A stretch of 64,000 nt of DNA, from positions 1-64,000 of the forward strand of contig CAYUVA010000012.1 in assembly GCA_964448115.1 (NCBI GenBank), given 5' to 3'. This DNA is from CAYUVA01 sp964448115 [NCBI: uncultured bacterium] (GTDB lineage Bacteria; CAYUVA01). The translations under genes and the position numbers were made by a program. The notes under the pieces are model-generated. The model did not search any database, had not been told where the DNA came from, and was given only the letters and a program-made list of their open reading frames with translations. Position 1 is the stretch's first letter; every line of letters starts with the position of its first letter. This document shows, piece by piece, positions 1-8,029 of the stretch.

Positions 1-2
1 CG

Positions 3-647
3 TCACAAGTGCTTTCAATGGTCTCGCCTTCGATTGAGGCCTTCACCAGGACATTAGCCGACAAACAGGGATTCCCCAAGACCCTGGTCCTCAAGAAGGT
101 GCTCGATCCCAAAATGAGCACCTTCATTTGCCGTAATATCATCCCTGACAAGGGCGCCGGGAACTCATTTATCGCCTCCTTGCACAACACGGCTAACCCG
201 ACCATGATCAAAGCCGGCGAGAAGATAAATGTGATCCCGGAGAGGGCGGAGCTTATGGTTGACGGAAGGACCCTGCCCGGCTATGAAAAGGAGGTGTTTC
301 TAAAGGAAGTAAAAGATCTCATCGGCGATAGCTACCAGATAGAGGTAATCGACCACGCACCGCCAGTGGTCGCTGACTGGCACCACGATATCTGCAAGCT
401 GGCTGCCAGGGTGATAAACAAGCTGGAGCCGGGAAGCGATGTGATACCCTATTTTCTTACCGGCTTCACCGATGCCAGGCACCTTAACTCACTTGGTATC
501 CCCACCTTTGGCTTCATACCGATGCGGCTGTCTCCTGATGACAAGATCGCCGAGCTAATCCACGGCGTAGATGAGAGGATAAGCATCGATGCGCTGAACT
601 TCGGGGTACAGGCGCTCTATGAACTAGTGAGTGAATATTGCACATAG
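3..647 (+). CDS. M20-family metallopeptidase, C-terminal part (5' end outside window)
   Basis: This is the carboxy-terminal two thirds of a zinc-dependent M20/M25/M40-type amidohydrolase or peptidase. The frame is open to the left edge of the window, so the internal ATG at 9 is unlikely to be the start. The visible part holds the dimerisation ('lid') domain, including an NVIPERAEL segment typical of M20 enzymes (residues of the type that follow KxNVIP), and then the return to the catalytic domain. Near the end, ELIHGVDERIS supplies the conserved His that binds the second metal in this family. The catalytic H-x-D and the bridging Asp-Glu pair would lie upstream and cannot be seen. The substrate cannot be assigned. 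A 41-base gap separates it from the M50 protease, so both may be in one transcript. Confidence 0.85.
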   Translation, partial: SQVLSMVSPSIEAFTRTLADKQGFPKTLVLKKVLDPKMSTFICRNIIPDKGAGNSFIASLHNTANPTMIKAGEKINVIPERAELMVDGRTLPGYEKEVFLKEVKDLIGDSYQIEVIDHAPPVVADWHHDICKLAARVINKLEPGSDVIPYFLTGFTDARHLNSLGIPTFGFIPMRLSPDDKIAELIHGVDERISIDALNFGVQALYELVSEYCT

Positions 648-688
648 CATAAGAATTATTCATAAGGAAAGGAACGGAATAAAGGGAT

Positions 689-1597
689 TTGACAGATAAC
701 AGACCGGATAGCAACTATATTTACTCTTATTACAACGATGAGGATGTAAGCGAACGGAAACAGGAGCCGCCCTCATTTTTCAGCCGCCACAAGCATCTGC
801 TTTTGCTCCTGGCTACCATGTTCACTACTACTACAGCCTTTGGTCCTCTATTTTCCATCGCATTGTTAGCCATCTTAGGTGCGCATGAGATGGGGCATTA
901 CATGGTGGGCAGATACTACGGCATTGATGTAACGCTTCCCTATTTCATCCCTAGTCCACTCCCGCCGGGGACATTCGGCGCGGTCATACTTATAAAATCC
1001 CCCATGCCCGACAACAAGGCGATCTTCGATATGGGCATCGCCGGTCCCCTAGCCGGGCTGGTGATAACGATACCTGTCATTATACTCGGCATCTCGCTAT
1101 CGCCCCTTGAACCTCAAAGCAGCCTGGTTGGTGGCAATTATGTTCTGGGAGAGCCTCTTATATTCAAGTGGTTATCATATCTAATCAAGGGCAATGTACC
1201 CGATGATTACATCCTTACGCTTCACCCGGTAGCGCTTGCCGGCTGGTTCGGCTTGCTGGTTACCGCCATCAACCTGTTTCCAGTGGGGCAACTGGATGGA
1301 GGGCATATATCCTATGCTCTCTTTGGTGCACAGAGAGCCAGAAGCATAGGTGTTTTCGTTCTGATTTGCTTTGGCATTATGTCCCTGTTTTGGGCTGGAT
1401 GGATGATATGGATTATGCTCATTTTATTGGTGATTCACCTTCGTCATCCACCACCGACAAATCCTTATGGCAGGATAACCGGCTGGCGTAGAATACTTGG
1501 ATACCTCTGCTATGTGATATTGATACTCTGCGTTACGCCGATCCCGATAACTTATGTGGAGTATATTCCGTTGGAGCCTAGCGGTATGTGGGTCTAG
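689..1597 (+). CDS. Site-2 protease-like M50 membrane metalloprotease
   Basis: This is an integral membrane zinc protease of about 302 residues. After a hydrophilic N-terminus of about 35 residues come several hydrophobic segments. The first carries HEMGHY (HExxH, about residue 66), the zinc-binding and catalytic motif. A later helix carries NLFPVGQLDGGHI, the NxxPxxxLDGG motif that supplies the third zinc ligand (Asp). No PDZ domain is visible between them, which is the compact M50 form also seen in Egy1-like proteins. The family cleaves substrates inside the membrane, but the target is unknown. The start is TTG at 689 with GGAACGG/AAAGGG upstream. No ATG near the N-terminus would keep the N-terminal segment. 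Confidence 0.85.
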   Translation: MTDNRPDSNYIYSYYNDEDVSERKQEPPSFFSRHKHLLLLLATMFTTTTAFGPLFSIALLAILGAHEMGHYMVGRYYGIDVTLPYFIPSPLPPGTFGAVILIKSPMPDNKAIFDMGIAGPLAGLVITIPVIILGISLSPLEPQSSLVGGNYVLGEPLIFKWLSYLIKGNVPDDYILTLHPVALAGWFGLLVTAINLFPVGQLDGGHISYALFGAQRARSIGVFVLICFGIMSLFWAGWMIWIMLILLVIHLRHPPPTNPYGRITGWRRILGYLCYVILILCVTPIPITYVEYIPLEPSGMWV

Positions 1598-1817
1598 GGA
1601 GAGGATTTAGACCTTAAACTTTAGGTAAGAAGGAAGGAAAATCACGCATAGACGCTCACGCAAAGGCGCAAAGAAGAAAGGAGGATCACGCAAAGACGCA
1701 AAGACGCAAAGGGAGATAAAGAACGGTATCACGGTACCACGGTACCACTTCCTTCTTTGTGCCTTAGTGCCTTTGTGGTTTCTTTCTTCTTTTCTCTAAA
1801 GCCTAGAGCCTTGTAAA
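1598..1817. repeat. Intergenic repeat cluster: ACGCAAAG units and GGTAYCAC octamers
   Basis: This is the 220-base gap between the M50 protease and asnB. It holds TCACGCAAAGGCGCAAAG at 1656-1673 and a longer run of the same unit at 1686-1712. Three head-to-tail octamers follow at 1725-1748 (GGTATCAC, GGTACCAC, GGTACCAC). Next comes TTCTTTGTGCC..CCTTTGTGG, which partly resembles the reverse complement of the first unit. No gene or clear promoter is visible. The same CGCAAAG units recur at 5178-5225 and 44356-44471. Confidence 0.8.
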
Positions 1818-3848
1818 ATGTGTGGAATAGTTGCCATCCTCGATAGAACCGGCGATCGCTCCCCAGGCAAACACGCCCTGAAGCGGATGCTGGAACTCAT
1901 GCAGCATCGCGGTCCCGACCAGGAAGGTGCCTACCATAAGGGTTCAGTCGCCCTCGGTGCCAGGAGGCTCAAGGTCATAGACCTGGAAGGGAGCAGGCAA
2001 CCAGCGACCAACGAGGACGGCTCGATCCATGTCGTATTCAACGGGGAGATCTACAACTATCGGCAACTGCGCCAGGAGTTAACCGCGCGGGGACATCGCC
2101 TCACCGAAAAAGGGGACACCGAGGTCTTGGTTCACCTTTACGAGCAGCACGGACTCGATATGCTAAAACATCTGAACGGCATGTTCGCCTTTGCGCTCTG
2201 GGATGAGAGAAGAAAGGAGCTTTTTCTCGCCAGGGATCGCATAGGAATCAAACCGCTCTACTACTACCTCGATGATGAGCTTTTCATCGCATCATCATCC
2301 CTACAAGCCATGCTATTATGCTTGGATATCCCTCTTGAGATCGACCCTAATGCCCTGGCGCAGTACCTTATGTTCGAGTACAACCTGGCGCCGCTTACTA
2401 TTATCAACCGCATCCGCAAGCTGGCGCCAGGGCATTATCTTCGTGTTGGAGGCGATTCGATGGATAGCGGATGCTATTGGCAGCCTGAGTTGAGCGAAGA
2501 GGTTGGCTTTCTTGGGATGAAGGAAGCAGCGATGCGGCTCACCGACCTGCTCGCATCGAGCCTTGAAATGCAGTCCATAAGCGATGCTCCGCTCGGCATC
2601 TTGCTAAGCGGAGGCTTGGATTCGGGCAGCCTGCTCGCCATGTTGCACCGGATCGGCTGCCGCGGGATACAGGCATTCACCATCGGCTTCAAGGATCAAC
2701 AGTTCGATGAGAGCAGCAACGCAAAGGCTGTGGCAGAGAGGTTCGAGGCAAAATTGCATCTCGAATACCTCACCGAAAAAAACCTGCTCGAACTGGTGCC
2801 GGCAGCGATGGATTGCCTGGAGGAGCCGCTGGCTGATGCCTCGATAATACCGACCTACCTGGTCTGCAAGACCGCTCGACAACTTATGACCGCAGCGCTG
2901 GCTGGCGATGGCGGAGACGAGCTGTTTGCAGGTTATCGCACCCATCGTGCGCATCTTATTGCCCGAATGCTGGAGGGACGAGACCTGTTTTTTAGCCTTG
3001 TTTCTCGGCTTGTGCAGCATAAAAGCGATAAGAGCCAGGAGTTTTCACTGGTCTTCAAGCTGCGCAAGTTCCTCAAGGGGATGCGCTACCCACCCTCGCT
3101 TCGCAACCAGGCCTGGTGGGGGGCTTATGACCTGGAGGAGCTTGCCGAGGCGCTTTTACCACAGGTCGCTGTTACCTTGGATGCTTGGTCCTGGCTGGCG
3201 CCATCATGTTTCTACACAAGCCTATCCCCCCATTCATCCCCCCCAAGTTCGGGGGGGAGAAAGAGGATGGGATGCCTCAAGCCCCAAGCCTCTTTCCCCT
3301 TCATCCCCTTAAAGTTTGGGGGGGATAAAGAGGTTGGGATACATCGAGCCTCGAGCCTAAATCACATTCTTTGGCAGGATCTGCGCTGCTACCTGGCGAA
3401 CGATCTGCTCCCCAAGGTCGATATGATGAGCATGGCGAACAGCCTGGAGGTGCGGGTGCCGTACCTGGATCACCGCATCGTTGAGTTCATGTTTAGCCTG
3501 CCATCAAGCTATAAGCTGCGTCTGCTCGGTCGCTCCAAACGTATCTTGCGCCATGCGATGAGGGATAGGCTCCCAAAGTCGGTGCTCAAAGGGGGCAAGC
3601 GCGGTTTTGATGTGCCGCTGGGGCGCTGGCTGCGTGGCAAGCTGTTTGACTTCGCGCAAGATTGGCTGTTTGGCTCAAATCTCATCTCGAGCGAATTTAT
3701 CAACCCATCCTTTGTCAGGCGAATAATTGATGAACATAATAAGGGCATTAGGAACAATCGGCAACTTATTTGGACTCTGATTGTGTTAAACTATTGGCAC
3801 GAGAGGATACTAACCATCCGCGAGAAGGGAGTAAGGCTATGGGAGTAA
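1818..3848 (+). CDS. asnB: Asparagine synthase (glutamine-hydrolysing)
   Basis: This is an AsnB-type amidotransferase that uses glutamine and ATP to amidate aspartate or a related carboxylate. The start is fixed by MCGIVA: Cys2 is the N-terminal nucleophile of the class II glutaminase domain (about residues 2-200, with RGPDQEG and FNGEIYNY). The synthetase domain carries the pyrophosphate loop SGGLDSGS (about 264-271) and a conserved C-terminal stretch with DLLPKVDMMSMANSLEVRVP. At 676 residues it is roughly 45-60 longer than most relatives. The extra length sits at about residues 470-514, where low-complexity sequence encoded by a tandem DNA repeat (3233-3358) interrupts a variable linker without breaking the frame. 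Active-site motifs lie outside it, so activity may be retained. The end overlaps the pgi start (ATGGGAGTAA). Homologues also amidate cell-surface sugars or peptides, so the true substrate is open. Confidence 0.9.
   Translation: MCGIVAILDRTGDRSPGKHALKRMLELMQHRGPDQEGAYHKGSVALGARRLKVIDLEGSRQPATNEDGSIHVVFNGEIYNYRQLRQELTARGHRLTEKGDTEVLVHLYEQHGLDMLKHLNGMFAFALWDERRKELFLARDRIGIKPLYYYLDDELFIASSSLQAMLLCLDIPLEIDPNALAQYLMFEYNLAPLTIINRIRKLAPGHYLRVGGDSMDSGCYWQPELSEEVGFLGMKEAAMRLTDLLASSLEMQSISDAPLGILLSGGLDSGSLLAMLHRIGCRGIQAFTIGFKDQQFDESSNAKAVAERFEAKLHLEYLTEKNLLELVPAAMDCLEEPLADASIIPTYLVCKTARQLMTAALAGDGGDELFAGYRTHRAHLIARMLEGRDLFFSLVSRLVQHKSDKSQEFSLVFKLRKFLKGMRYPPSLRNQAWWGAYDLEELAEALLPQVAVTLDAWSWLAPSCFYTSLSPHSSPPSSGGRKRMGCLKPQASFPFIPLKFGGDKEVGIHRASSLNHILWQDLRCYLANDLLPKVDMMSMANSLEVRVPYLDHRIVEFMFSLPSSYKLRLLGRSKRILRHAMRDRLPKSVLKGGKRGFDVPLGRWLRGKLFDFAQDWLFGSNLISSEFINPSFVRRIIDEHNKGIRNNRQLIWTLIVLNYWHERILTIREKGVRLWE
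3233..3358 (+). repeat. Two imperfect 67-base direct repeats inserted in-frame in asnB
   Basis: Two copies start at 3233 and 3300 (period 67). By eye about four fifths of the aligned bases agree, over some 58 positions. Copy 1 contains a perfect palindrome, TCCCCCCC (3237-3244) and GGGGGGGA (3251-3258) around the loop AAGTTC. Copy 2 keeps a weaker version. Each copy ends in a GGGAT..TC(A/G)AGCC tail. Because 67 is not a multiple of 3, the two copies are read in different frames, yet the whole insert leaves asnB open. The style matches the hairpin at 19025-19044. Confidence 0.75.
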
Positions 3849-5158
3849 GGCTGATAACTGATAGCTTGATCGCCGAAAAAGACTCCGAGCACAAGCTAAC
3901 AAGCCAACAGCTTTCGGAACTCAAGACCAGGGTGCTCGAGATCATTGACCAGTTGATGAATAATCCCAATGAGAAAGAAGAAGCATATCTTGAGCTTCCA
4001 GGAAAAACCAAGCTATGGGACATCCGCGATTGGGCTAGGCATCACAAGGGTTCCTATGACGCTGTCGTGCATGTCGGCATCGGTGGCTCAGGTCTGGGAG
4101 CGATCACCATAGTTAGGGCTATCTACGGCAAGCATACCGAGCTTTTTAGCGATGAACGACCGCGATTTTACGCTATAGACAACATCGATCCATTTACTAT
4201 CAGGTATATTCTCGAATCCATCGACCTTGAGAGCACCATGTTCCATATCGTAACCAAGTCAGGCAACACGCTGGAGACCATATCTGTCTTCTCCGAGATC
4301 TGGCGCAGGTTATATTCGGCTTTGGGCGATAAAGCAGGCTCCCGCATAGTGATAAGCACCGGCGAAAGCGGTTTTATCAAGGACTTGGCGAGTAGTATCG
4401 ATTATTGCTTCGAGATACCAGGGCATCTGGCAGGTAGATTTTCCGTGCTTTCGCCGGTGGGGCTGGTAACCGCTGAGCTGATGGGCATTGACAGCGAGGG
4501 GCTTCTTGCTGGAGCAAGGGATGCTATTAAGGGCATGAAAAGCATCGATGCGGGCAATATTCTCGATAACCCAGCGGCGAGTTTCGCATTGTTCAATTAC
4601 CTTTATGCCACCCAAAAGGGATGCAACATGGTTGTCATGTTCGCCTACTCGGATCGACTGTATGACCTGGCTGATTGGTTCCGCCAGTTGTGGGCAGAGA
4701 GCCTGGGCAAGGAAAAAAGCCTCGATGGCGAGATGGTCAATGTGGGGCAGACGCCGATCAAGGCGCTGGGCACCACGGATCAGCACTCGCAGGTACAGCT
4801 TTACTTCGAGGGTCCCTACGACAAGGTAATCTACATGCTCAAGCCGATGAACTACGGCTGCGACCTGGTTGTCCCCCACAGCCTGGGCGACGATAAGCGC
4901 ATCAAGTATATGCAAAGCAAGAGCTTGAGCCAGATTTACCATGCTGCGCTGGATGGAACCATGCAGGCGCTAACCGAGAGCGATCGACCGGTAGGGCTGT
5001 TCGAGATCGACCAGGTTGATGCCTATCACCTGGGGTATCTGTTTATGGCATTTATGGTCGCCACCTCCATTGCCGGCAAGCTGTACAACATCAACGCCTA
5101 TAATCAGCCAGGGGTTGCGAAGCCCAAGGAAGAAACAAAGAAGATATTGCTAGGGTAG
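3839..5158 (+). CDS. pgi: Glucose-6-phosphate isomerase
   Basis: This enzyme interconverts glucose 6-phosphate and fructose 6-phosphate in the cytoplasm. It supplies glycolysis and sugar-nucleotide precursors. The SIS-fold phosphate-binding motifs are visible: VGIGGSGLGA near residue 75 and KSGNTLETI near residue 135. The conserved ESLGKE segment follows at about residue 290, and QHSQVQLYFEGP contributes an active-site His. The length of about 440 residues matches the short bacterial form. The frame is open back to 3770, but ATG 3839 is preferred: it has AAGGGAG spaced correctly and overlaps the asnB stop, indicating translational coupling. Confidence 0.93.
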   Translation: MGVRLITDSLIAEKDSEHKLTSQQLSELKTRVLEIIDQLMNNPNEKEEAYLELPGKTKLWDIRDWARHHKGSYDAVVHVGIGGSGLGAITIVRAIYGKHTELFSDERPRFYAIDNIDPFTIRYILESIDLESTMFHIVTKSGNTLETISVFSEIWRRLYSALGDKAGSRIVISTGESGFIKDLASSIDYCFEIPGHLAGRFSVLSPVGLVTAELMGIDSEGLLAGARDAIKGMKSIDAGNILDNPAASFALFNYLYATQKGCNMVVMFAYSDRLYDLADWFRQLWAESLGKEKSLDGEMVNVGQTPIKALGTTDQHSQVQLYFEGPYDKVIYMLKPMNYGCDLVVPHSLGDDKRIKYMQSKSLSQIYHAALDGTMQALTESDRPVGLFEIDQVDAYHLGYLFMAFMVATSIAGKLYNINAYNQPGVAKPKEETKKILLG

Positions 5159-5177
5159 TATGTCTTTTCTCATCCTT

Positions 5178-5225
5178 CTTTGCGTCTTTGCGTGATTCTC
5201 CTTTCTCCTTTGCGTCTTTGCGTGA
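5178..5225. repeat. Two copies of the CTTTGCGTCTTTGCGTGA repeat
   Basis: Copies lie at 5178-5195 and 5208-5225 in the 99-base gap between the convergent pgi and radical SAM genes. They are the reverse complement of the TCACGCAAAGACGCAAAG unit at 1686-1712 and 44436-44454. No transcription terminator with a U-tract stands out, so the element may simply tolerate this non-coding position. Confidence 0.8.
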
Positions 5226-5257
5226 GCGTTTTTTCGTGAGTCTCTTTCTTTCCTCTC

Positions 5258-6292
5258 TCAAGCCTCAAACCTTTCCTCGGTCTGATATGCGCAATTGAGC
5301 AGGTCGCAGTTGCGCTGGCAGCGAGCCATGAAATGCCTCATATTGGCAGCCTTCTCGCTGTGCCAGACCACCTTTGGCTCATCGTGGTGGATGTTACCGA
5401 TGGGATCGGTGAAGAAGCAAAGCATCATATCCCCCTGCGGGTTCATTACCAGCGAGTTCTCCCCTACCCTGCAAAAGGGGAGCGTCTTTCGATTCGGGTC
5501 TCGATAGTATCGCTTCATAAGCTCCAACTGGGCGATGCTGTTGTTGATCGGGCAGCCAGCTTCTCTCATGCTGATCAGCTTGTCGAGTATCCTGTCAACC
5601 TGCGCCAGGTCATCGGGGAACAGCTCACTTTTCTTATACCAGTTCATATCGAATGGTGCGCCGAAGTTCTGGTAGAGCACCTGGAGGTTGAACAGCATCC
5701 CCCGACTCTCAGCCAGTTCAGCGAGACGAGGCAACTGTTCGATATTGAGCCTGGTCATCACCGAGGCGATGGTAATATTGGTGTCAGCTTGTTTTTTTCT
5801 CCGTTGCATATCGAGTGCATCGATAGCCCTTTGCGCCATTCCATGTGCATTATCGAGGTTGCGCAGTCTGTTGTGGATCTCAGGCTCAATCGACTCCAAG
5901 GAGACATTGATCGAGCCGACTCCAAGCTCGATCAGCCTTTGTGCCATCTTATCATCGATGCGATAGCCATTTGTGGTTATCACGGTAAACACGCCAAGCT
6001 CTCGGCATAGTGCCAAAATATCGAGGAAACCGGGATAATCGAGCGGCTCGCCTCCAGCAAAGTCGATGCGACAAGCCCCCAGCCAACCCACCAGCTTTCT
6101 TATTGCGTCCTTCCACTTGTTTAGCTCTGGTTCATCATTTACCGTCATGGGGTGATAATCGCAATAAAGGCATCTTCCTGAACATCTATAGGTTATACTG
6201 ATGTGGATATTACTAGGCTTTGCATCATAGTAAGGCTGGTTTTCTTCCTGTCCGCTCTTTTTGGAAAGGTTGCCGAGCAATCTTTTTTTCAT
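5258..6292 (-). CDS. Radical SAM protein with SPASM-like C-terminus
   Basis: This is a 344-residue radical SAM enzyme. CSGRCLYC (CxxxCxxC, about residues 37-44) binds the [4Fe-4S] cluster that cleaves S-adenosylmethionine, and FAGGEPLDYPG is the GGEP motif for SAM binding. The C-terminal 80 residues hold further cysteines (FCRVGEN, LCFFTD, ARCQRNCDLLNC), as in SPASM/twitch domains that bind auxiliary clusters. No peptide substrate gene is visible nearby. It begins six bases after the stop of the GAF-PAS kinase gene and is probably co-transcribed with that kinase and the HD-GYP regulator, an uncommon pairing. The substrate is unknown; peptide or lipid-sugar modification are both possible. Confidence 0.85.
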   Translation of the reverse strand: MKKRLLGNLSKKSGQEENQPYYDAKPSNIHISITYRCSGRCLYCDYHPMTVNDEPELNKWKDAIRKLVGWLGACRIDFAGGEPLDYPGFLDILALCRELGVFTVITTNGYRIDDKMAQRLIELGVGSINVSLESIEPEIHNRLRNLDNAHGMAQRAIDALDMQRRKKQADTNITIASVMTRLNIEQLPRLAELAESRGMLFNLQVLYQNFGAPFDMNWYKKSELFPDDLAQVDRILDKLISMREAGCPINNSIAQLELMKRYYRDPNRKTLPFCRVGENSLVMNPQGDMMLCFFTDPIGNIHHDEPKVVWHSEKAANMRHFMARCQRNCDLLNCAYQTEERFEA

Positions 6293-6298
6293 AATAGC

Positions 6299-7999
6299 CT
6301 AGTTCCTTTTTTGGTCTGTGCTTTTCTTCCAGGCAGGCAGGATGATCTTCACTATCAACCCTCCATCTGGATGATTGCTCAATCTCAGGCTTCCCGAATG
6401 GCTCTCGATGATGCCGTAAGCGACGCTCAAGCCTAATCCAGAGCCTTCGCCAACCTCCTTGGTGGTGAAGAAGGGATCGAAGACCTTGCCTAGGATATCT
6501 TTATTGATGCCGGGACCATTGTCTATGATGAAAAGCTGCACCTTATCTCCTGGATCAATCGAGCTTACCCTTATGGTTACGGTCGGTTTTCTTTGATTTT
6601 GTTGTCTTGCTGCCCACATGGCGTTATCGATTATATTCTGCAGCGCCTGTTTCAGCAGCCCCTTGTCCGCCCAGAGGTAAAGCTCTTTTTCCTTTTGCTC
6701 GATATTCAATTCGATGTTTTGCTCTTTGATCATATCGATCCGAGCCTGTTTAATCTCCTCGATGATATAGTGGAGATTGACCGACTCGAACCTTGGATTA
6801 TGGCTTCGGCTGAAGCTGAACAGGTTTCGCACTATGTCTCTTGCTTGTTCGCTATCCCGCATGATTCGTTCCAGTTTGTTCTTCAAGGCATCATCGCTCA
6901 CCCTTCGCAGGGTCAGTTGAATATTGCCGATGATGCTTGCTAGCGGATTGTTTATCTCGTGCGCGATGCCGGCGATGATATCTGCCATGGAAGATAGCTT
7001 TTGTAGTTGCACCATCTTCTCCCGAGCCTGCTTGTATTCGTTAAGCATTCTCTTGTAGTCGTAGTTTGCCTTGAGCAGCTTCTGGTGCATTTCTTTTAGC
7101 TTTCTCTCATTAGCCACTTGTTTGGAGATATCGCGGATTATCCCGATGGAGCCTTTAACCTTGCCATCAGGGTCGTAAAGAGCGGAGAGGGACAGGTTAA
7201 CCGGGGATCTCTTGCCCTCCTTGGTTAGAATATTTACGATTATATCCTTGGATGTGCCCTTTTCCTTAGTCGTTTCCCAGGCTTCCAGTATCTTGACCGT
7301 ATCCTCTGGATCGTAGATATCCATTACCGGCGAGTCTATAAGCTCCTCCATAGTGTAACCAGTTATGGTCTCGGTGCTATGATTGGCAAGGCGCAGGATG
7401 CCCGATTCATCGACGAAAGTGAATGAATCCGGGCTTTTCTGCAACAGTTGATAGAACATGCTTCGGGAACTTTCTACCTCCTGAAGCTCGGCATAGTCGC
7501 TCAACGACCGTATAAGAAGCTGGTGGCAGAAACTCCAGTCCGCTGATTGGAGCAAATCACCCATCTTACCCGCTTCATTGCTCTCAATGTAAAGCAATCC
7601 CAACCTCCTGTTCCCTACTAGGGGAGCGATCACTACTTGAACTGAGGTATCATCCAATAATAGATTGGATATACGGTCTTTTTGCTGGCTACCGACCTCG
7701 ATTAGGTCAATCTTTCGGTTATCGAATAGTGTTTTGCTCATCAGGTCTAGGTCATCCAGCCTCACCGAGGCAGCAACCTTGCTATTGATTAGCTCTTTGC
7801 CATATCCAAAAGCGCAAAGGAGCGTAAATAAATTCTCCTTATCATCAAAGAAGTAGAGGCGAGCTTTCAGGCTAGGGACATTGGCAGCGAGGCATTCGAG
7901 GATAAGAAGCGTAATTTCCTTGATTTCCTTTACCGCATAGCGGTTTATCCCCTTGAGAAGCTCGATGAACCGTTCAGGTGATGTTGCCTTGTCTGTCAT
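6299..7999 (-). CDS. GAF-PAS sensor histidine kinase
   Basis: This is a 566-residue cytoplasmic sensor kinase with no clear membrane segments. Order: a GAF-like sensor region (about 15-165), a PAS domain (about 178-295, with DESGILRLANHSTETITGYT), a coiled coil, then HisKA. The phosphoacceptor is in IAHEINNPLA, His about residue 347, with the acidic neighbour required for autophosphorylation. The HATPase domain has an N box (NIIDNAMWAA), G1 (DNGPGI) and G2 (GEGSGLGLSV). The short spacing from the HD-GYP regulator gene upstream and the radical SAM gene downstream suggests one operon. The HD-GYP protein is the obvious receiver partner, but this is inferred from position only. Confidence 0.9.
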   Translation of the reverse strand: MTDKATSPERFIELLKGINRYAVKEIKEITLLILECLAANVPSLKARLYFFDDKENLFTLLCAFGYGKELINSKVAASVRLDDLDLMSKTLFDNRKIDLIEVGSQQKDRISNLLLDDTSVQVVIAPLVGNRRLGLLYIESNEAGKMGDLLQSADWSFCHQLLIRSLSDYAELQEVESSRSMFYQLLQKSPDSFTFVDESGILRLANHSTETITGYTMEELIDSPVMDIYDPEDTVKILEAWETTKEKGTSKDIIVNILTKEGKRSPVNLSLSALYDPDGKVKGSIGIIRDISKQVANERKLKEMHQKLLKANYDYKRMLNEYKQAREKMVQLQKLSSMADIIAGIAHEINNPLASIIGNIQLTLRRVSDDALKNKLERIMRDSEQARDIVRNLFSFSRSHNPRFESVNLHYIIEEIKQARIDMIKEQNIELNIEQKEKELYLWADKGLLKQALQNIIDNAMWAARQQNQRKPTVTIRVSSIDPGDKVQLFIIDNGPGINKDILGKVFDPFFTTKEVGEGSGLGLSVAYGIIESHSGSLRLSNHPDGGLIVKIILPAWKKSTDQKRN

Positions 8000-8029
8000 G
8001 GCATTAAACCTATTCCTCCAAGAGCGATA

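Noticed and set aside
9-11. ATG at 9 as the true start of the M20 peptidase
   Set aside because: The frame is open to the window edge and the N-terminal catalytic half is absent, so the gene begins upstream.
1656-1712. CRISPR-like array
   Set aside because: The repeat units are 7-8 bases with no unique spacers between them. They are tandem simple repeats and not CRISPR. The same holds for 63741-63869.
3770-3838. Longer N-terminus for pgi starting at 3770
   Set aside because: It would overlap asnB by 79 bases and has no ribosome site; ATG 3839 has AAGGGAG and the usual overlap.
4310-4942. 210-residue open frame opposite pgi
   Set aside because: Antisense to the conserved isomerase and rich in His and Gln without pattern; a shadow.
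5333-6010. 225-residue open frame opposite the radical SAM gene
   Set aside because: Antisense to a gene with CxxxCxxC and GGEP motifs; no independent start site or family.
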